Positions 43,706-52,237 of a stretch of 64,000 nucleotides of DNA are shown here, piece by piece (position 1 is the stretch's first letter; every line of letters starts with the position of its first letter). Origin of the DNA: Rhizobium esperanzae (GTDB lineage: Bacteria > Pseudomonadota > Alphaproteobacteria > Rhizobiales > Rhizobiaceae); the NCBI RefSeq assembly GCF_002204185.1, contig NZ_MXPU01000016.1:1-64000 (forward strand), written 5' to 3'. Under the pieces are notes generated by a model. The model did no database searches. It had not been told where the DNA came from and was given only the letters and a program-made list of their open reading frames with translations. Position numbers and translations under genes: made by a program.

Positions 43706-44659
43706 ATGATGACGGTTATCGACAATCACGAGGCGCTTGCAGAGGACGGCGAAATGTCGGAAGCGAGCGCGCGCGATTATTTCGAGCTCTTGAAGCCGCG
43801 GGTCATGTCGCTCGTGGTCTTCACCGCCTTTGCCGGTCTCGTGCTGGCGCCGGGCCACATCAATCCGATCCTCGGCCTGATCGCCATCCTTTGCATCGCC
43901 GTCGGCGCCGGCGCCTCGGGCGCGCTGAACATGTGGTACGATGCCGATATCGACGCCGTCATGAGCCGCACCGCCAAGCGCCCGATCCCGGCCGGCCGCG
44001 TCGCCCCATCGGAGGCGCTTGCGTTCGGTCTGGTGCTGTCGGGCTTTTCGGTTGTCATTCTCGGCCTTGCCGTCAATTGGCTGTCGGCCGGCATCCTCGC
44101 CTTCACCATCTTCTTCTACGCCGTCATCTACACCATGTGGCTGAAGCGTTCGACGCCGCAGAACATCGTTATCGGTGGTGCCGCCGGCGCCTTTCCGCCG
44201 ATGATCGGCTGGGCCTGCGTGACGAATTCGGTGACGATCGAGAGCACCGTTCTCTTCCTGATCATCTTCCTGTGGACGCCGGCGCATTTCTGGGCGCTTG
44301 CCCTGTTCAAGATGCGCGATTACGAGGCCGTCGGCGTGCCGATGCTGCCGAACGTCGCCGGCGAGCGGGTGACCAAGCATCAGATCGTCGCCTATGCGGT
44401 GCTGACCGCGATCTGCGCGGTATTGCCATCCGTCCTCGGTTTCGCCAGCTTCGCCTACGGCCTTGTCGCCGCCGCCCTCGGGGCGATCTTCATCTACTGT
44501 TCCATCGCCGTCTGGCGCATGCCGGATGGCGATCTGAAGATGATCCCCGCAAAGAAGCTCTTTGCCTTCTCGATCTTCTATCTCTTCGCCGTATTTTCAG
44601 CCCTGATGATCGACCGGCTGGCTTCGGTCTTGGTTTCGCACGCTGGAGGTTGGTTCTGA
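43706..44659 (+). CDS. ctaB: Protoheme IX farnesyltransferase (haem O synthase)
   Basis: The UbiA-type prenyltransferase adds a farnesyl group to haem b on the way to haem a for the oxidase. The 317-residue membrane protein has about nine helices, the first Asp-rich motif ALNMWYDADIDAVMSRTAKRP and the second region around KMRDYEAVGVPMLPNVAG. ATG 43706 and ATG 43709 are both possible behind AGGA. Its stop overlaps the next small gene's start. Confidence 0.96.
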   Translation: MMTVIDNHEALAEDGEMSEASARDYFELLKPRVMSLVVFTAFAGLVLAPGHINPILGLIAILCIAVGAGASGALNMWYDADIDAVMSRTAKRPIPAGRVAPSEALAFGLVLSGFSVVILGLAVNWLSAGILAFTIFFYAVIYTMWLKRSTPQNIVIGGAAGAFPPMIGWACVTNSVTIESTVLFLIIFLWTPAHFWALALFKMRDYEAVGVPMLPNVAGERVTKHQIVAYAVLTAICAVLPSVLGFASFAYGLVAAALGAIFIYCSIAVWRMPDGDLKMIPAKKLFAFSIFYLFAVFSALMIDRLASVLVSHAGGWF

Positions 44660-44799
44660 TGGATCTGGTCAAGCTCACCGAAAAGCAGATGAAGTCGCGC
44701 CGCAATCGCAATATCGCCCTCGGGCTGGTGCTGGCCGGTCTTGTCGTCCTCTTCTATGCGATCACGATCGTGAAGATCGGCGGGGGAATGGCCGGATGA
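44659..44799 (+). CDS. CoxF-like small membrane protein of the oxidase operon
   Basis: The 46-residue protein (MDLVKLTEKQMKSRRNRN…) has a basic N-terminus and one membrane helix (IALGLVLAGLVVLFYAITIV). Its ATG overlaps the ctaB TGA (TGATG) and its TGA overlaps the ctaG ATG (ATGA), so it is clearly translated in the operon. It matches in size and place the small CoxF-type assembly proteins of alphaproteobacterial cta operons. Its exact role is not established. Confidence 0.85.
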   Translation: MDLVKLTEKQMKSRRNRNIALGLVLAGLVVLFYAITIVKIGGGMAG

Positions 44800-45404
44800 G
44801 CGAAAAAGCTGCCGCACCCAGGAAGCAGGGCCGCAACAACGGCGCCGTCGTGTTGATGTGCCTGAGCTTCGTCTTCGGCATGGGCGCGATGAGCTATGCC
44901 GCCGTGCCGCTCTACCGCATCTTCTGCCAGGTGACCGGCTATAACGGCACGACACAGCGCGTCGAGCAGATGTCGAGCGTCGTCCTCGACCGCAAGATGC
45001 GCGTCACCTTCGACGCCAATGTCGCCCCCGGCCTGCAATGGGATTTCAAGCCGGTCGAGCGCGAGGTCAATCCGAAGATCGGCGAAACCATCCAGGTCAA
45101 TTTCGTCGCCGAGAACCGCTCGAACGAAACTCAGCGCGGCCAGGCGGTGTTCAACGTCACGCCGGGCGAAGCGGGCGCCTATTTCAACAAGGTTCAGTGC
45201 TTCTGCTTTACGGAAACGGATCTGAAGCCGGGCGAGAAGCTGGAAATGCCGGTCGTGTTCTATATCGACCCTGAAATCGTCAAGGCGGTGGAATCGAAGG
45301 ATATCCATACCGTGACGCTGTCATATACGTTCTACCCGAAAGAGGGTCCGAAGCCTCTCGCTTCGAATGAGGGTGGAGCGGTGAAGATTGAAAAGAAACT
45401 TTGA
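44796..45404 (+). CDS. ctaG: Cytochrome c oxidase assembly protein CtaG (Cox11)
   Basis: CtaG delivers copper to the CuB site of subunit I. The 202-residue protein has one N-terminal membrane helix (about 15-40) and a periplasmic domain with the copper-binding motif VQCFCFTETDL (CFCF). YRIFCQVTGYNGTTQR and GEKLEMPVVFYIDPEI are also conserved. It overlaps the CoxF-like gene by four bases. Confidence 0.96.
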   Translation: MSEKAAAPRKQGRNNGAVVLMCLSFVFGMGAMSYAAVPLYRIFCQVTGYNGTTQRVEQMSSVVLDRKMRVTFDANVAPGLQWDFKPVEREVNPKIGETIQVNFVAENRSNETQRGQAVFNVTPGEAGAYFNKVQCFCFTETDLKPGEKLEMPVVFYIDPEIVKAVESKDIHTVTLSYTFYPKEGPKPLASNEGGAVKIEKKL

Positions 45405-45464
45405 TCAAGGCTCGTTTCCGGCTATGCCGGGGGCGAAGTGAGGAAGACATCCGGGGATAGCCAC

Positions 45465-46343
45465 ATGGCCGATGCGCATCAGAAGAACCACGACTACCAC
45501 ATCATCGATCCGAGCCCGTGGCCGATTCTCGCCTCGCTCGGCGCCTTCATCATGGCGATCGGCGGCGTCTGCTATATGCGTTACCTGAACGGCGGCTCCT
45601 TCAAGCTCGCCGGCGCCGAACTCGCCAATCCCTGGCTCTTCTTTATCGGCCTCGTGCTGGTTCTCTACGTGATGTACGGCTGGTGGGCCGATACGGTAAA
45701 GGAAGCCCATGAGGGCTCCCACACCCGCGTCGTCTCGCTGCACCTGCGTTACGGCATGATCATGTTCATCGCTTCGGAAGTGATGTTCTTCGTCGCCTGG
45801 TTCTGGGCCTATTTCGACGCCAGCCTGTTTCCGAACGAGGCCATTCAGGCCTCGCGCATGGCCTATACCGGCGGCGTCTGGCCGCCGAAGGGCATCGAAG
45901 TCCTCGATCCCTGGCACCTGCCGATCTACAACACCGTCATCCTGCTGCTTTCCGGCACGACGGTGACCTGGGCGCACCATGCGCTGCTGCACAACGACCG
46001 CAAGGGCCTCGTTCAGGGCCTGACGCTGACCGTGCTGCTCGGCATCCTGTTCTCCAGCGTGCAGGCCTACGAATATGCCCACGCTCCGTTCGACTTCAAG
46101 AATTCGATCTACGGCGCGACCTTCTTCATGGCGACCGGCTTCCACGGTTTCCACGTCCTCGTCGGCACGATCTTCTTGCTGGTCTGCCTGCTGCGCGCGC
46201 TGCGCGGCGATTTCACCCCGAAGCAGCATTTCGGCTTCGAGGCAGCCGCCTGGTACTGGCACTTCGTCGACGTCGTCTGGCTGTTCCTGTTCTTCTGCAT
46301 CTACGTCTGGGGCGGCTGGGGCGCTCCGGTCGCCGCAGGCTGA
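45465..46343 (+). CDS. ctaE: Cytochrome c oxidase subunit III
   Basis: The 292-residue protein has seven membrane helices and the subunit III motifs PSPWPILASLGAF, LRYGMIMFIASEVMFFVAWFW, VQAYEYAHAPF, ATGFHGFHVLVGTIFL and the C-terminal AAWYWHFVDVVWLFLF. It stabilises proton pumping by subunit I. ATG 45465 is chosen from the conserved N-terminus. A strong terminator follows, closing the operon. Confidence 0.97.
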   Translation: MADAHQKNHDYHIIDPSPWPILASLGAFIMAIGGVCYMRYLNGGSFKLAGAELANPWLFFIGLVLVLYVMYGWWADTVKEAHEGSHTRVVSLHLRYGMIMFIASEVMFFVAWFWAYFDASLFPNEAIQASRMAYTGGVWPPKGIEVLDPWHLPIYNTVILLLSGTTVTWAHHALLHNDRKGLVQGLTLTVLLGILFSSVQAYEYAHAPFDFKNSIYGATFFMATGFHGFHVLVGTIFLLVCLLRALRGDFTPKQHFGFEAAAWYWHFVDVVWLFLFFCIYVWGGWGAPVAAG

Positions 46344-46360
46344 TCGGGACGGAATAAATG

Positions 46361-46390
46361 AAAAAGGCGGGCTCGGTGCCCGCCTTTTTT
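46361..46390 (+). terminator. Intrinsic terminator of the cta operon
   Basis: GGCGGGC (46366-46372) and GCCCGCC (46378-46384) form a perfect 7-bp stem extended by A-T pairs, with a TCGGT loop and a T6 tail. It starts 18 bases after the ctaE stop and separates the oxidase operon from the inserted genes. Confidence 0.92.
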
Positions 46391-46433
46391 GTTGACGATT
46401 TCGGCTTTGCCTCGCGAACTTCCTCATACTCCT

Positions 46434-46578
46434 TCATTGACCCGAGCATCCACGCCGCGAGCATTTTGTTGGTTGCTGGCAGGGTAGGGCAACGGGCCTC
46501 GACGAAAGAACGAAAGACGGATCTCTTGGAGTGCTGCGTATGGATGCTCGGCTCAAGGCCGAGCATGACGGAGGTTGA
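46434..46578. repeat. Dispersed repeat family B, copy 3 (split)
   Basis: A left half CCCGAGCATCCACGCCGCG and a right half GGATGCTCGGCTCAAGGCC with GAGCATGACGGAGG are separated by about 85 bases of unrelated sequence. It lies at the left end of the segment inserted between ctaE and the DUF983 gene. Confidence 0.65.
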
Positions 46579-46713
46579 GGGGCACGCTTGGCAAGAGGCG
46601 TGAGGCAGGGTGCAAGATGCGAGGTGCCCATCGGCGCTCAGCGACGGATAGAAGCACTACGGCGGCCGATACGCATTCGCGCATATCCGCAGACCCGACC
46701 AGGAGGAATGGCA

Positions 46714-47193
46714 ATGCAGATCCCCGATCGATTCCTCGTTGCCGAGACGGAGGGATGGCTGGTGAATCACCGGATCAATTCCGCTCTTCCCGGTTATCTC
46801 ATGATCAGCTCCAAGACGAACACGAACGATCTGTCGGAGTTGCCCGAGGCAGCTTTAACGGAGCTCGGGCCGCTGCTGGCGAGAGTTCAGAATGCGCTGA
46901 AACGGAAACTGAACGCAGGGCGCGTCTACATCGGCCGGTATGGCCATTCCCCCGGTTTTCCGATCCATTTCCACGTGATCCCGATCTATGAGTGGGTGGA
47001 GGAATTGTTCTGGAAAGACAGCCGATATCGCGTGCTTCAGAATTTTGCCGATGGACCGGGAGAGACCCCGACGGATGGCGCCGAACTGACCCTGTTCGTC
47101 TGGCGCGAATTCTGCGAGCGCGCGGAGCCGCCGCCGGTTCAAGGCCGGTCCGTCGCGGAGACCATTGAATTATTGCGAAGGGCAATGCGATGA
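46714..47193 (+). CDS. HIT-like (histidine triad) family protein
   Basis: The 159-residue protein has VYIGRYGHSPGFPIHFHVIPIYEW, resembling the His-x-His-x-His nucleotide-binding loop of HIT hydrolases, although the third His is not present in the usual place. The substrate is unknown. ATG 46714 is chosen because AGGAGGA then lies at a normal six-base distance; an ATG at 46708 would be too close. It is followed 32 bases later by plsY on the same strand. Confidence 0.75.
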   Translation: MQIPDRFLVAETEGWLVNHRINSALPGYLMISSKTNTNDLSELPEAALTELGPLLARVQNALKRKLNAGRVYIGRYGHSPGFPIHFHVIPIYEWVEELFWKDSRYRVLQNFADGPGETPTDGAELTLFVWREFCERAEPPPVQGRSVAETIELLRRAMR

Positions 47194-47225
47194 TACACCG
47201 ATAGGTCGAGCATCGAGAAGGCGCC

Positions 47226-47912
47226 ATGGTTTTTTGGGCAGCGAGTTTGTTTGCATTGGCGATTGGCTACCTCATCGGTTCCACGCCCACGGGCTATCTT
47301 GCCGGGAAACTGCTTAGAGGCATCGATATTCGCGACCATGGCTCCGGATCCACCGGCGCAACGAACGTCTTGCGAACCCTGGGGAAATGGCCTGCGTCGG
47401 CGGTGCTTCTGGTGGATGTGCTGAAAGGCGCGGGAGCGATCCTGTTTGCCCGTTGGTTTTATCCGTGGCTCCGCAGAGTGCTGCACGACATGCCGCCGGC
47501 CGCACTTGATCTGCAAGCCTGGCTGCCTTGGGCTGTTTGCCTGGCCGGACTTGCCGCATTGCTCGGTCATAGCCGTTCGATCTGGCTGCATTATAAAGGC
47601 GGCAAATCCGTCGCTACCGGGCTCGGCCTGTTGCTCGCAATATCCTGGCCCGTCGGTCTTGGCGCCCTTGCGGTTTTTGGCGTCGTGCTCGCCATCTTCA
47701 GGATTGTTTCCCTCGGGTCGATGCTGGCGGCTTTGACGGCAATCGCTCTCATCTGCAGCCTCGAGCAGCCCTTGCCCTATCGGTTGCTGGTGATCTCAGG
47801 CGGTGCCTATGTGATCATACGTCATCGCGCCAACATTCGCCGTCTGCTGTCAGGGATGGAGCCCCGCCTGGGGCAAAACAGCGCGGAATCGAAAACGGCG
47901 TCGCAAAGTTAG
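47226..47912 (+). CDS. plsY: Glycerol-3-phosphate acyltransferase PlsY, cyanobacterial-looking type
   Basis: PlsY transfers an acyl group from acyl phosphate to glycerol 3-phosphate in the inner membrane. The 228-residue protein has five to six helices and the motifs GSGSTGATNVLRTLGK, LLVDVLKG and LGHSRSIWLHYKGGKSVATGLG. The Ser in place of Asn in GSGS and of Gly in GGKSVAT, and the tail RHRANIRRLLSGMEPRLGQ, are what I recall from cyanobacterial PlsY rather than from rhizobial housekeeping PlsY. It may therefore be an extra, acquired copy. Confidence 0.92.
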   Translation: MVFWAASLFALAIGYLIGSTPTGYLAGKLLRGIDIRDHGSGSTGATNVLRTLGKWPASAVLLVDVLKGAGAILFARWFYPWLRRVLHDMPPAALDLQAWLPWAVCLAGLAALLGHSRSIWLHYKGGKSVATGLGLLLAISWPVGLGALAVFGVVLAIFRIVSLGSMLAALTAIALICSLEQPLPYRLLVISGGAYVIIRHRANIRRLLSGMEPRLGQNSAESKTASQS

Positions 47913-48000
47913 AGCGGCGACCTGGGGTTGACGCCCGATGCGTCCGTTGCGCGGCCACAACCGACTGGGTGGAGGGACGGAACGGAAAGGTCGCGGCAAA

Positions 48001-48212
48001 TCTCTTCTCCCCTTGGGGAGAAGGTGCCGGCAGGCGGATGAGGGGGCTACACGGCACCGCGCCCGTAACCGCCTATCCCACTAAAGCGACATGGGCGAGA
48101 CAATGCTGGCGCGGTCGAACTTCCGCAACGTTTGGAAAGACCTGTTTCTGCGGCCCCCTCATCCGCCCTACGGGCACCTTCTCCCCGCTGGGGAGAAGGG
48201 GAGTCGTCAAGC
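48001..48212. repeat. Dispersed intergenic palindromic repeat, family A, copy 4
   Basis: Module 1 (48001-48060: CTCTTCTCCCCTTGGGGAGAAGG, GGCGGATGAGGGGGC) and inverted module 2 (48151-48212: GCCCCCTCATCCGCCC, CTCCCCGCTGGGGAGAAG) flank about 90 bases. It fills the 339-base gap between plsY and the convergent phosphotransferase-like gene and is the same arrangement as copy 3. Confidence 0.75.
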
Positions 48213-48251
48213 CGCGGCATGCCTTTGCCCATTTGGGCCGCGCCGCTTCTC

Positions 48252-48893
48252 TCACCGCCCGCCGGCGATCCGTTCGAAGGCAGAGGGTGTGGGAATGCCG
48301 AGATCCAATTGGTGGCGGATCGCTTCGGCGCATTCCAGTGTGGTCAGCACCGAGGTATCGACCTCCATGTCGTAGGTCCCGGGGCGATGAACCTCGTCCT
48401 GCCAGCGCTGCACCGGTTCGGGGACCGGCATCTCTTCGGAGGCTCTTGCATAGAGTGTCTCGCGCCCTTCTTGCTTGATCTCGCGCCGCTGCATGATCGT
48501 CTCGATCGGACAGCGCACGCCGACGAACAGCACGGAGAAACCCTGCAGGCGCCGGGCGCAATCGGGAAGAATGCCGAGCGGCTGCGAGTAGCTGTCGTGA
48601 TGGCCGAGATCGGCGACCACATTGAGCCCGAATCCAGCATGGATGGCGATGGATTCGTAGAGCGAGGCATAGAGAAACGGCACCAGTTCCTCCAGATCCG
48701 GCCGCTCGCCCCCTGGCCTCAGTCCGATGCCGGGCAGGTAGCGCTTCGGCGTCATGGCATTATAGGCGTCGACGCCGAGATTGATCCACGGGCCTTCGAA
48801 TTCCTCCTGGATCGCACGCGCAATGCTGGATTTGCCGCTTCTGGGCGCACCGTTCAAGATAATGATCTGTCCGGCATGGCTGTCATTGGTCAT
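48252..48893 (-). CDS. Chloramphenicol phosphotransferase-like P-loop protein
   Basis: The 213-residue protein has Walker A LNGAPRSGKSSIA, then WINLGVDAYNAMTPKRYLPGIGLRPGG and VVADLGHHDSY and VLFVGVRCPIETIMQRR, the pattern of the CPT (chloramphenicol 3-O-phosphotransferase-like) kinases. Most relatives do not have a known substrate, so resistance should not be assumed. ATG 48893 is weakly supported by AGAAGAAG. It points away from the DUF983 gene, sharing a 118-base promoter region. Confidence 0.82.
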   Translation of the reverse strand: MTNDSHAGQIIILNGAPRSGKSSIARAIQEEFEGPWINLGVDAYNAMTPKRYLPGIGLRPGGERPDLEELVPFLYASLYESIAIHAGFGLNVVADLGHHDSYSQPLGILPDCARRLQGFSVLFVGVRCPIETIMQRREIKQEGRETLYARASEEMPVPEPVQRWQDEVHRPGTYDMEVDTSVLTTLECAEAIRHQLDLGIPTPSAFERIAGGR

Positions 48894-49011
48894 CAGTCTT
48901 CTTCTTCTGTTTGGCGCGAATCGCTCAGGGACGTCGTGCAGGCATTTCCATTCGGGATGCGAATACTTTATGGGAGAGTTAAGGCAGCATGGAATTGTCG
49001 GAAGGAATCGC

Positions 49012-49392
49012 ATGAGCGAGGACAGCGCCCATTATCCACCCCTCGATCCGGTGAAAACCGGTTTCAAAGGCTGCTGCCCGCGCTGCGGCCATGGCAAGCT
49101 GTTCGATGGCCTGCTCGGCCTGAAGCCGCGTTGCGCCTCCTGCGGCCTGGATTATTCCTTCGCCGATTCCGGTGATGGCCCGGCGGTCTTCGTCATCCTC
49201 ATCGTCGGCTTCATCATCATCGGCATGGTGCTGTGGCTGCAGGTCAATTACGGGCCGCCGATCTGGGTGCATATCCTCATTTTCGGGCCGCTGACGATCA
49301 TCCTCTCGCTTCTGACACTGCGCTGGTTCAAGGGCATCCTGATCGCCATGCAGTACCGCCATAATGCCCGCGAAGGACGTCTGAGTGACTGA
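49012..49392 (+). CDS. DUF983 family zinc-ribbon membrane protein
   Basis: The 126-residue protein has a zinc ribbon (CCPRCGHGKLF and PRCASCGLDY, two CxxC pairs at about residues 21-44) followed by two membrane helices. DUF983 genes commonly sit beside SURF1 in alphaproteobacterial oxidase clusters, suggesting a part in oxidase assembly. AAGGA precedes the ATG. The end overlaps the SURF1 start. Confidence 0.92.
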   Translation: MSEDSAHYPPLDPVKTGFKGCCPRCGHGKLFDGLLGLKPRCASCGLDYSFADSGDGPAVFVILIVGFIIIGMVLWLQVNYGPPIWVHILIFGPLTIILSLLTLRWFKGILIAMQYRHNAREGRLSD

Positions 49393-50140
49393 CGTTGATC
49401 ATGCCGTGGCGCGCCGCCGGCTGCCTGTCATAACCGGCATTCTGGTGCTGATCGCCCTTGCCATCCTGGTTTCGCTCGGCACCTGGCAGCTGCAGCGCCT
49501 CCACTGGAAGCAAGGCCTGCTCGATGATATAGCCGCGCGCCAGGCTGCCGCGCCGGTGCCGCTCGCCGATATCGAGGCAATGGCCGCGTCCGGCGGCGAC
49601 ATCGAATACCGCAAGGTCACCGCCACCGGCCGTTATATCAACAATAAGGAGCGGCATTTCTTCGCCACCTGGCACGGCCAGACCGGCTTTTATGTCTACA
49701 CCCCGCTCGAGCTTGCCGACGGGCGCATTCTCTTCGTCAACCGCGGCTTCGTTCCCTATGAGAACAAGGAACCGGAAATGCGCATGCAGGGCCAGCTGAC
49801 CGATCAGCAGACGGTCACCGGGCTCGCGCGCGCCAAACTTGCCGGCAAGCCGTCCTGGCTGGTGCCCGACAATGACGTCGCCAAGAACATCTTCTACTGG
49901 AAAGACCTCGACGTCATGGCCGAGAGCGTCGGCTTGGAGAAGGCGCGCGTCATCCCGTTCTTCGTCGATGCTGATTCCACCCCCAACCCGGCCGGCCTGC
50001 CGATCGGCGGCGTCACCCAGGTGGATCTGCCGAACGATCATCTGCAATATGCCCTGACATGGTACGGGCTTGCCGCCGTGCTCGTCGTTGTGGTGGCGAT
50101 CTCCTGGTTCCGAAAACCCGGCAAGGCTCCTCGGCAATAG
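49385..50140 (+). CDS. SURF1 family cytochrome oxidase assembly protein
   Basis: SURF1 assists haem a insertion into subunit I. The 251-residue protein has one helix at each end and the motifs LGTWQLQRLHWK, RKVTATGRYI, FVNRGFVPYE and HLQYALTWYGLA. The start is GTG at 49385, overlapping the DUF983 gene by eight bases. It works with the ctaCDBGE genes lying 3 kb upstream. Confidence 0.94.
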   Translation: MTDVDHAVARRRLPVITGILVLIALAILVSLGTWQLQRLHWKQGLLDDIAARQAAAPVPLADIEAMAASGGDIEYRKVTATGRYINNKERHFFATWHGQTGFYVYTPLELADGRILFVNRGFVPYENKEPEMRMQGQLTDQQTVTGLARAKLAGKPSWLVPDNDVAKNIFYWKDLDVMAESVGLEKARVIPFFVDADSTPNPAGLPIGGVTQVDLPNDHLQYALTWYGLAAVLVVVVAISWFRKPGKAPRQ

Positions 50141-50216
50141 TATCGCTTCAATTCCCGGCCATATTGGGCTAGAGGTCCCTTACTCCCACGCTGAACGGAA
50201 TTTTGACGGAACGGAC

Positions 50217-51218
50217 ATGACTATTGCGGCGAAACCTCCCTTGACGATCAGGCTCTGCGGTCCGCGCGGTTTCTGCGCCGGCGTCGACCGCGCCATCCAG
50301 ATCGTCGTGCTGGCGCTCAAATCCTATGGCGCGCCGGTCTATGTGCGCCACGAGATCGTCCACAATCGTTATGTCGTCGAAGGGCTGGAGGCCAAGGGCG
50401 CCGTCTTCGTCGAGGAGTTGGACGAGATCCCCGCCGAGCATCGCGCCCAGCCGGTGGTCTTCTCCGCTCACGGCGTGCCGAAATCGGTGCCGGAGGATGC
50501 GGCGAGCCGCAATCTCTTCTATCTCGACGCCACCTGTCCGCTCGTGTCCAAGGTTCACAAGCAGGCGATGCGCCACAATCGCCTCGGCCGCCACGTCGTC
50601 CTCATCGGCCATGCCGGCCACCCGGAAGTGATCGGCACGATGGGGCAACTGCCGGAAGGTTCGGTTTCGCTGATCGAGACGATCGAGGATGCCGATGCCT
50701 ACGCCCCCGCCGATCCCGACAATCTCGGTTATGTCACCCAGACGACGCTGTCGGTCGACGATACGGCCGGCGTCATCGCCCGCCTGCAGGAGCGATTTCC
50801 GCACCTGACCGCGCCGGCGGCGGATTCGATCTGTTATGCGACGACCAACCGCCAGGAAGTGGTGAAGCAGGCGGCCCCGGGCTGCGATCTCTTCATCATT
50901 GTCGGCGCGCCGAATTCCTCCAATTCCAAGCGTCTCGTCGAAGTGGCGCTGAGGGCAGGGGCGAAGAAATCGATCCTGGTGCAGCGCGCCGCCGAGCTCG
51001 ACTGGGAGGAGATCGGCGCGATTTCGACGCTCGGCCTTTCCGCCGGCGCCTCGGCGCCGGAGGTGATCGTCAACGAGATCATCGAGGCTTTCCGCGCCCG
51101 CTTCGATGCCCGCGTCGAGCTGGCCGAGACGGTGCAGGAAACCGAAAACTTCTTGGTCAACCGCGAATTGCGCAGCATCGAGCTGACGACGGCCGACATG
51201 GCCTTTGTCAACGGCTAG
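50217..51218 (+). CDS. ispH: 4-hydroxy-3-methylbut-2-enyl diphosphate reductase
   Basis: IspH makes IPP and DMAPP in the last MEP step with a [4Fe-4S] cluster. The three cluster cysteines are in PRGFCAGVDRA, LDATCPLVSKVH and DSICYATTNRQ; APNSSNSKRLVEVA binds the substrate. The 333-residue length is normal. ATG 50217 is fixed by the conserved N-terminus. It is the pathway partner of dxs at the left end of the window. Confidence 0.97.
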   Translation: MTIAAKPPLTIRLCGPRGFCAGVDRAIQIVVLALKSYGAPVYVRHEIVHNRYVVEGLEAKGAVFVEELDEIPAEHRAQPVVFSAHGVPKSVPEDAASRNLFYLDATCPLVSKVHKQAMRHNRLGRHVVLIGHAGHPEVIGTMGQLPEGSVSLIETIEDADAYAPADPDNLGYVTQTTLSVDDTAGVIARLQERFPHLTAPAADSICYATTNRQEVVKQAAPGCDLFIIVGAPNSSNSKRLVEVALRAGAKKSILVQRAAELDWEEIGAISTLGLSAGASAPEVIVNEIIEAFRARFDARVELAETVQETENFLVNRELRSIELTTADMAFVNG

Positions 51219-51271
51219 GCCGCCACCGCGTCCCGGTCATCACCATCCACAATACAGAGACGAGACCTCCC

Positions 51272-52237
51272 TTGGCAGTCTATACCGATATCGCCGAAGA
51301 CGATCTGAAATGGTTCCTGACGGAATATGATGCAGGCACGCTGCTCTCCTATAAGGGTATCGCCGAAGGCGTCGAAAATTCGAATTTCCTGCTGCATACC
51401 TCCAAGGCGCCGCTGATCCTGACGCTTTATGAGAAGCGTGTGGAAAAGAGCGACCTGCCTTTCTTCCTCGGCCTCATGCAGCATCTTGCGGCCCGCGGCC
51501 TTTCCTGCCCGCTGCCGCTGCCGCGCCGCGACGGCGCCTTGCTCGGCTCGCTCTCCGGCCGGCCGGCAGCGCTGATTTCCTTCCTCGAAGGCATGTGGCT
51601 GAGAAAGCCGGAGGCAAAACATTGCCGCGAAGTCGGCAAGGCGCTGGCCGAAATGCATGTGGCCGGCGAAGATTTCGAGCTGAAGCGTCCGAACGCGCTG
51701 TCGCTCGAGGGCTGGCGGGGGCTCTGGGAAAAATCCGAGGCGCGTGCCGATGAGGTCGAGCCCGGCCTGCAGGGCGAGATCCGCAACGAACTCGATTTTC
51801 TCGCCGCCGCCTGGCCGAAGAGCCTGCCGTCCGGCGTCATCCATGCCGACCTTTTCCCCGACAACGTCTTCTTCCTGGGCGATCAGCTCTCCGGCCTGAT
51901 CGATTTCTATTTCGCCTGCAACGACCTGCTTGCCTATGACGTCTCGATCTGCCTGAACGCCTGGTGCTTCGAGAAGGATGGCGCCTATAACATCACCAAG
52001 GGCATGGCGATGCTCGAGGGTTATCAGAGCGTCAGGCCGTTGAGCGAGACGGAGATCGCCGCCCTGCCGGTGCTCGCGCGCGGCTCGGCGCTGCGCTTCT
52101 TCCTGACCCGGCTCTATGACTGGCTGACGACGCCGAAAGGCGCCATGGTCACCAAGAAGGACCCGCTCGAATATCTGCGCAAGCTGCGCTTCCACCGCCA
52201 GATCGGCTCAGCTGCAGAATACGGGCTCAGCCTATGA
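51272..52237 (+). CDS. thrB: Homoserine kinase (ThrB, APH-fold type)
   Basis: The enzyme phosphorylates homoserine for threonine synthesis. The 321-residue protein belongs to the aminoglycoside-phosphotransferase-fold kinases: YKGIAEGVENSNFLL at the N-lobe, the catalytic HADLFPDNVFF loop and SGLIDFYFACNDLLAYD metal motif. The start is TTG 51272 with a weak GAGACG upstream. Its stop overlaps the rnhA start. Confidence 0.94.
   Translation: MAVYTDIAEDDLKWFLTEYDAGTLLSYKGIAEGVENSNFLLHTSKAPLILTLYEKRVEKSDLPFFLGLMQHLAARGLSCPLPLPRRDGALLGSLSGRPAALISFLEGMWLRKPEAKHCREVGKALAEMHVAGEDFELKRPNALSLEGWRGLWEKSEARADEVEPGLQGEIRNELDFLAAAWPKSLPSGVIHADLFPDNVFFLGDQLSGLIDFYFACNDLLAYDVSICLNAWCFEKDGAYNITKGMAMLEGYQSVRPLSETEIAALPVLARGSALRFFLTRLYDWLTTPKGAMVTKKDPLEYLRKLRFHRQIGSAAEYGLSL

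Noticed and set aside
42689..44380. 563-codon minus-strand frame
   Set aside because: It is antisense to ctaD and ctaB, whose identity is certain.
48252..48893. Chloramphenicol resistance gene
   Set aside because: The CPT-like fold is shared by many P-loop kinases with other or unknown substrates; sequence alone does not support a resistance call.
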